Assembly: GCA_036475545.1 (NCBI GenBank)
Contig: JAZGAE010000154.1
Coordinates: 1-7,743, forward strand
Direction: 5' to 3'
Length of the DNA: 7,743 nt
Source: JAZGAE01 sp036475545
GTDB taxonomy: Bacteria; Pseudomonadota; Alphaproteobacteria; DATDPM01
The notes below the pieces were generated by a model. That model was not told the origin of the DNA, searched no databases, and was given only the letters and a program-made list of their open reading frames with translations. Positions 4,845 to 7,743 of the stretch are shown one piece after another (within the stretch, counting starts at the first letter, position 1; each line of letters starts with the position of its first letter). The position numbers were made by a program, and so were the translations under genes.

Positions 4845-6965
4845 TCATGCGGCTCTGATCTGGGCGAGGAACGCGTCCACCGTCTCGCGAAGGCCCTCCG
4901 CCTGTTTCGCCAGCTGTCCGGCGGACTCCAGAACCTGGTCAGAGGCCTGGCCGGTCTCGCCCGCGGCCTTGGTGACACCGGCGATGTTGGAGGACACCTC
5001 CTGGGTTCCCTGCGCCGCCTGCTGGGTGTTGCGGGCGATCTCGCCGGTGGCCGCGCTCTGCTCTTCAACGGCGGAAGCGATGGTGGTGGCGATCTCGTTG
5101 ATCTTGCCGATGGTGGTGCCGATGCCCTGGATGGCCCCCACCGCCTCGCTCGTCGCCCCCTGCATGGCACCGATCTGGGCGCCGATCTCGTCGGTCGCCT
5201 TGGCGGTCTGGTTGGCGAGAGACTTGACCTCGCTGGCGACCACGGCGAAGCCCTTGCCGGCGTCGCCGGCGCGGGCCGCCTCGATGGTGGCGTTGAGCGC
5301 CAACAGGTTGGTCTGGCTGGCGATGTCGTTGATGAGCTCCACCACCTCGCTGATCTTCTGGGCCGCCTCGGCCAGGCCTTGGACGGTTCCATCGGCCTGC
5401 TGGGCCTCGTCGACCGCGTTCCTCGCGATCTCGGCGGACTGGGCAACCTGGCGGCCTACTTCCTCGAGGGAGCTGGAAAGCTCCTCGGCCGCGGTTGAGA
5501 CGGTCTGGACGTTGGCGGAGGCCTGCTCCGAGGCCGCCGCCACGGCGGTGGCCTGACGGTTGGTCTCCTCGGCGGTGGAGGACATGGTCTGGGCCGTGGA
5601 CTGCATCTCGGTGGAGGCCGAGGACACGGTGCCCAGCGCTTCCGAAACGCCCTTGTCGAAGTCCCGGGTCAGCTCCTCGATGCGCTCCGCGCGCTTCGCC
5701 TGGGCCTCCTGGTCCTTGCGCTCCTGTTCCTGCAACTCCTCGGACTTGATCATGTTGTCCTTGAAGACCTGCATGGCCTTGGCCATGTCGCCGATTTCAT
5801 CCTTCCGGTCGGTCGCCGGAACCTCGACCGTCAAGTCGCCTTCAGCCAGCTTGGTCATCGCCTCGGTCATGGACTTGACCGGATTGACGATGGCCCGTGC
5901 GGTCAAGTAGGTGATCGCGATGCTAAGCGTCAGGCCGATCGCCAGCAAGAGCCATTCGACCGTCGTGAGCATGCTTATGTCTTCGGCCATGACCTCCGCG
6001 TCTTCGGTCAGCAGCTGCTTCTGATTGTCGACCATGCCGCCGGCGCGCGTGCCGGCGGCTTGCCGGGCACCGGAAAGCGTGGTGAGCAGCTTGCCGGCCC
6101 GGGGCGCCGCCTCGGTGACCAGCAGGTAATTGGCCATGTTCCACTTCTCGGAGCCGCGAATGGCGAACATCTTCGTAGGCAGCGGCGCGAACTCGCCGCG
6201 CGCCGCCGAGAGCTTGTCGAAATCGGCCTGCTGCTCCGCGCTCAGCAATTGTGCATTGTTGCTGAGGTCGGCGAAGCGCTTCTCGTTCTTGGCCCAGAGC
6301 CCCTTGAACTTTTCCGCGAACTTCGCGTCACCGGTCAAGAGAAAGGCGCGGATGTTGGCCAGCGACAGGCCCATGGTCCCGCGCACGTCGGCCATCATGC
6401 CGAGCAAGGCCTTGCGTTCCGGCGTCGCCGGCAGAGCCGCCTCGGCGTCGATCATGCGGGTGATCGCCTGGACGATTATGGCGGCGCGGGGCGCGGCGTC
6501 CTCGACCAGGATTTTGGTGGCGGGATGCTCGTCGGGCGTATGGGCGATGTCCTCGACCCGCTGTTGGGCGAGCGCGAACTCGTCGAGCACCGTCTTGAAC
6601 TCGGCCCACTTCTTCACGTTGTCCGGGTTGGTCCAGGTCGCCGAAAGCCGGTCCATCTCCTGGCGCTGCTTGGCGATGTCGGCCCAGACGCCGACGCGCT
6701 CCTGCTTGAAGCCGTCCTTCCCGGTCAGCATGTAACCGCGCAGCGAGGCCAGCGAGGCGTAGATGTTCCTCACCATGTTCGAGCTCGCGGCCGAGGTCGG
6801 CATCCGCAACTCGACGATGCGGCCGGTTATGGTCTCGATGCTGTTGATCTTCCACACGGTTATCGCAACGGCAACGGCCAGCATGAGGGTGATCACCGCG
6901 AAACCGAGGATGAGCCGGTTACGGATATTGAGTCGAATTTTGAGTTTTCCTAGAAAAGCGAACAT
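4845..6965 (-). CDS. Methyl-accepting chemotaxis protein, helical sensor (MCP-2)
   Basis: This 706-residue chemoreceptor has TM1 at about 17-38, a periplasmic domain at about 40-335, TM2 at about 336-358, HAMP to about 410 (DEIGDMAKAMQVFKDN), a charged linker and a helical signalling domain. The sensor is predominantly alpha-helical and contains two related modules, SLRGYMLTGKDGF (74-86) and NIRAFLLTGDAKF (204-216), each followed by a similar helix; this suggests a double four-helix bundle of the HBM kind, to be treated as tentative. The tip INDIASQTNLLALN starts at residue 545; methylation-type motifs STAAEELSSS (490-499) and ASAVEEQSAA (630-639) are present. The start has GGAGA 5 bases upstream. 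The signalling domain is nearly the same as that of MCP-1, whereas the sensors are unrelated. Its partner porin, beginning 20 bp after the stop, is broken. Confidence 0.95.
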   Translation of the reverse strand: MFAFLGKLKIRLNIRNRLILGFAVITLMLAVAVAITVWKINSIETITGRIVELRMPTSAASSNMVRNIYASLASLRGYMLTGKDGFKQERVGVWADIAKQRQEMDRLSATWTNPDNVKKWAEFKTVLDEFALAQQRVEDIAHTPDEHPATKILVEDAAPRAAIIVQAITRMIDAEAALPATPERKALLGMMADVRGTMGLSLANIRAFLLTGDAKFAEKFKGLWAKNEKRFADLSNNAQLLSAEQQADFDKLSAARGEFAPLPTKMFAIRGSEKWNMANYLLVTEAAPRAGKLLTTLSGARQAAGTRAGGMVDNQKQLLTEDAEVMAEDISMLTTVEWLLLAIGLTLSIAITYLTARAIVNPVKSMTEAMTKLAEGDLTVEVPATDRKDEIGDMAKAMQVFKDNMIKSEELQEQERKDQEAQAKRAERIEELTRDFDKGVSEALGTVSSASTEMQSTAQTMSSTAEETNRQATAVAAASEQASANVQTVSTAAEELSSSLEEVGRQVAQSAEIARNAVDEAQQADGTVQGLAEAAQKISEVVELINDIASQTNLLALNATIEAARAGDAGKGFAVVASEVKSLANQTAKATDEIGAQIGAMQGATSEAVGAIQGIGTTIGKINEIATTIASAVEEQSAATGEIARNTQQAAQGTQEVSSNIAGVTKAAGETGQASDQVLESAGQLAKQAEGLRETVDAFLAQIRAA

Positions 6966-6970
6966 GTTTT

Positions 6971-6977
6971 TCTCCAG
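6971..6977 (-). promoter_or_regulatory. Shine-Dalgarno of MCP-2
   Basis: On the minus strand CTGGAGA is followed by five bases and the ATG at 6965. It supports the chosen N-terminus, which places basic residues (KLKIRLNIRNR) directly before TM1 as expected for an inside-facing N-terminus. Confidence 0.65.
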
Positions 6978-7042
6978 TGTCTTCCAGAGTGAAGCTCAGC
7001 GTCAAGTATTCGACGACCATGCTCCGTTTGATGGTGCTGTCA

Positions 7043-7141
7043 TCAACCCATGGTTTCTATATTGACCGGCCGGCCCGCGGTGTCGTAGGCAGCGCGCGGA
7101 TTCGAGGGCGCGCATTGGCCGCCGGGCCCGGCCACGAACAT
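7043..7141 (-). CDS. Possible 32-residue ORF between MCP remnant and MCP-2
   Basis: A frame beginning MFVAGPGGQCAPSNP and ending NIETMG has a strong AAGGAGG (7149-7155 on the plus strand) 7 bases before its ATG, and the ATG lies 2 bases after the TAA of the upstream chimeric gene. The SD bases are also the Lys-Glu codons at the end of that gene, so the match may be accidental. The sequence carries no domain I recognise and covers most of the spacer between the two genes. It could be a genuine leader or small protein translated by coupling, the remnant of a larger gene, or chance. Confidence 0.3.
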   Translation of the reverse strand: MFVAGPGGQCAPSNPRAAYDTAGRPVNIETMG

Positions 7142-7143
7142 GA

Positions 7144-7426
7144 TTAGGCCTCCTTGATTTGGCGCAGGAAGGTCTCGACCTCGCCGCGCAGGGAGTCCGC
7201 CTGCTTCGACAGGTTGCCCGCCGAGCTCAGGACCTGACCCGCGGCCGAGCCGGTCTCCGCCGCCGCCTCTTGAAGCTCCTGGCCAACGTCGGCGGCTTGA
7301 GCCGGAGACGCCGGCCCGAGGATGAAGGCGAGAGCCAATGCAAGGAGGGCGAGGGCGCCCAGGCATGGTGCGGAAGGATTTCGAGTATCGGGCACACATG
7401 TTTCTTGCCATGCCGTTTCTTACCAT
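7144..7426 (-). pseudogene. Porin leader fused in frame to an MCP C-terminal tail
   Basis: Reading from a GTG at 7395 gives 83 residues: a full porin-type signal peptide (hydrophobic core to residue 27, cleavage after PASPAQA at residue 34), the mature start ADVGQELQEAA, then ETGSAAGQVLSSAG and a tail ending FLRQIKEA, which is a typical MCP C-terminus. The porin part matches the intact porin up to the GCGGCG at its EAA codons (plus-strand 7261), after which it switches to MCP sequence, so the bodies of one porin and one MCP have been lost between two EAA-encoding stretches. The MCP tail differs from those of the other three receptors here and so records a fourth paralogue. The SD-driven ATG at 7426 is out of frame by the same extra base seen in the other remnant. 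If made, the product would be an exported amphipathic helix; decay is more likely. Confidence 0.8.
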
Positions 7427-7446
7427 GTCGGGCGCCCTCCTGCCGG

Positions 7447-7743
7447 TCATGCGGCTCTGATCTGGGCGAGGAACGCGTCCACCTTCTCGCGAAGGCCCTC
7501 CGCCTGTTTCGCGAGCTCGCCGGAGGCGCCGAGGATCTGGTTCGCCGCTGCTCCGGTCTCCTTGGCGGCGTCGTTGACGCCGGTGATGTTGGAGGACACC
7601 TCCTGGGTTCCCTGCGCCGCCTGCTGGACGTTGCGGGCGATCTCGCCGGTGGCCGCGCTCTACTCCTCCACCGCCGAGGCGATGGTGGTGGCGATCTCGT
7701 TGATTTCGCCGATGGTGCCGCCGATGCCCTGGATGGCCTTCAC
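7447..7743 (-). pseudogene. 3' end of MCP-3 with in-frame amber stop
   Basis: The last 99 codons of a third chemoreceptor enter the window; its N-terminus lies outside. The sequence matches the corresponding part of MCP-1 almost base for base and ends in the same QIRAA, followed by TGA (7447-7449). In the methylation helix the motif reads ASAVEE-stop-SAA: the Gln codon CAG of MCP-1 and MCP-2 is TAG here (plus-strand cta at 7660-7662). This would remove the final 71 residues, which include half of the returning helix of the signalling hairpin, so the product is probably inactive. The rest of the frame is open, suggesting a recent lesion. The stop overlaps an ATG (ATGA) and is followed by the conserved spacer and porin leader. 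A sequencing error is the main alternative. Confidence 0.85.

Noticed and set aside
4124..5446. 440-codon minus-strand frame across MCP-2 and the upstream stretch
   Set aside because: Most of it is an off-frame reading of the MCP-2 signalling domain, rich in Ser, Arg and Pro; the final part beyond 4571 has no start of its own.
7110..7135. GC-rich inverted repeat as a terminator after the MCP tail remnant
   Set aside because: The CCGGGCCCGG core can pair but no U-run follows on the minus strand and it lies within a possible small ORF.

Overview
The window is high-GC DNA and looks like an alphaproteobacterial chromosome, most likely a member of the Rhodospirillales or a relative. This rests on the style of the chemoreceptors (a long signalling domain with the INDIASQTNLLALN hairpin tip and no C-terminal NWETF-type tether), strong Shine-Dalgarno sequences and GC-rich third codon positions. 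The taxonomic call is an inference, not a match to a named genome. Every gene I can support lies on the minus strand, so the window is described from right to left.

Layout in the direction of transcription: (1) 7743-7447, the last 99 codons of a chemoreceptor (MCP-3), interrupted by an in-frame amber stop. (2) 7426-7144, a remnant in which the signal-peptide end of a porin gene is fused in frame to the C-terminal tail of a further MCP. (3) 7143-6966, a spacer with one doubtful 32-codon ORF. (4) 6965-4845, an intact 706-residue chemoreceptor (MCP-2) with an all-helical, internally duplicated periplasmic sensor. (5) 4824-4571, a truncated and frameshifted porin remnant. (6) About 4570-3874, a partly AT-rich stretch without a convincing gene. 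(7) 3873-1660, an intact 737-residue chemoreceptor (MCP-1) with a Cache-like periplasmic sensor. (8) 1639-329, an intact 436-residue outer-membrane porin whose strong SD lies just after the MCP-1 stop. (9) 332-124, a 201-bp miniature inverted-repeat element inserted in a CTAG that contains the porin stop codon. (10) 74-18, three perfect 19-bp tandem repeats.

The main theme is a repeated two-gene cassette: a chemoreceptor followed about 20 bp later by a signal-peptide-bearing porin. Three MCP 3' ends in the window are each followed by the same spacer, SD and porin leader, and a fourth MCP tail survives in the chimera. Only one cassette (MCP-1 plus porin) is complete. The others show a shared one-base shift in the leader, a one-base deletion, truncation, fusion and a nonsense codon. 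The locus therefore looks like a tandem array that expanded and then decayed by recombination between near-identical signalling-domain and leader sequences, while the sensor domains stayed unrelated. Functionally, the intact pair would couple sensing of a periplasmic ligand to outer-membrane passage of small solutes. The ligand cannot be read from the sequence. No CheA/CheW/CheR/CheB, tRNA, rRNA or CRISPR is visible.
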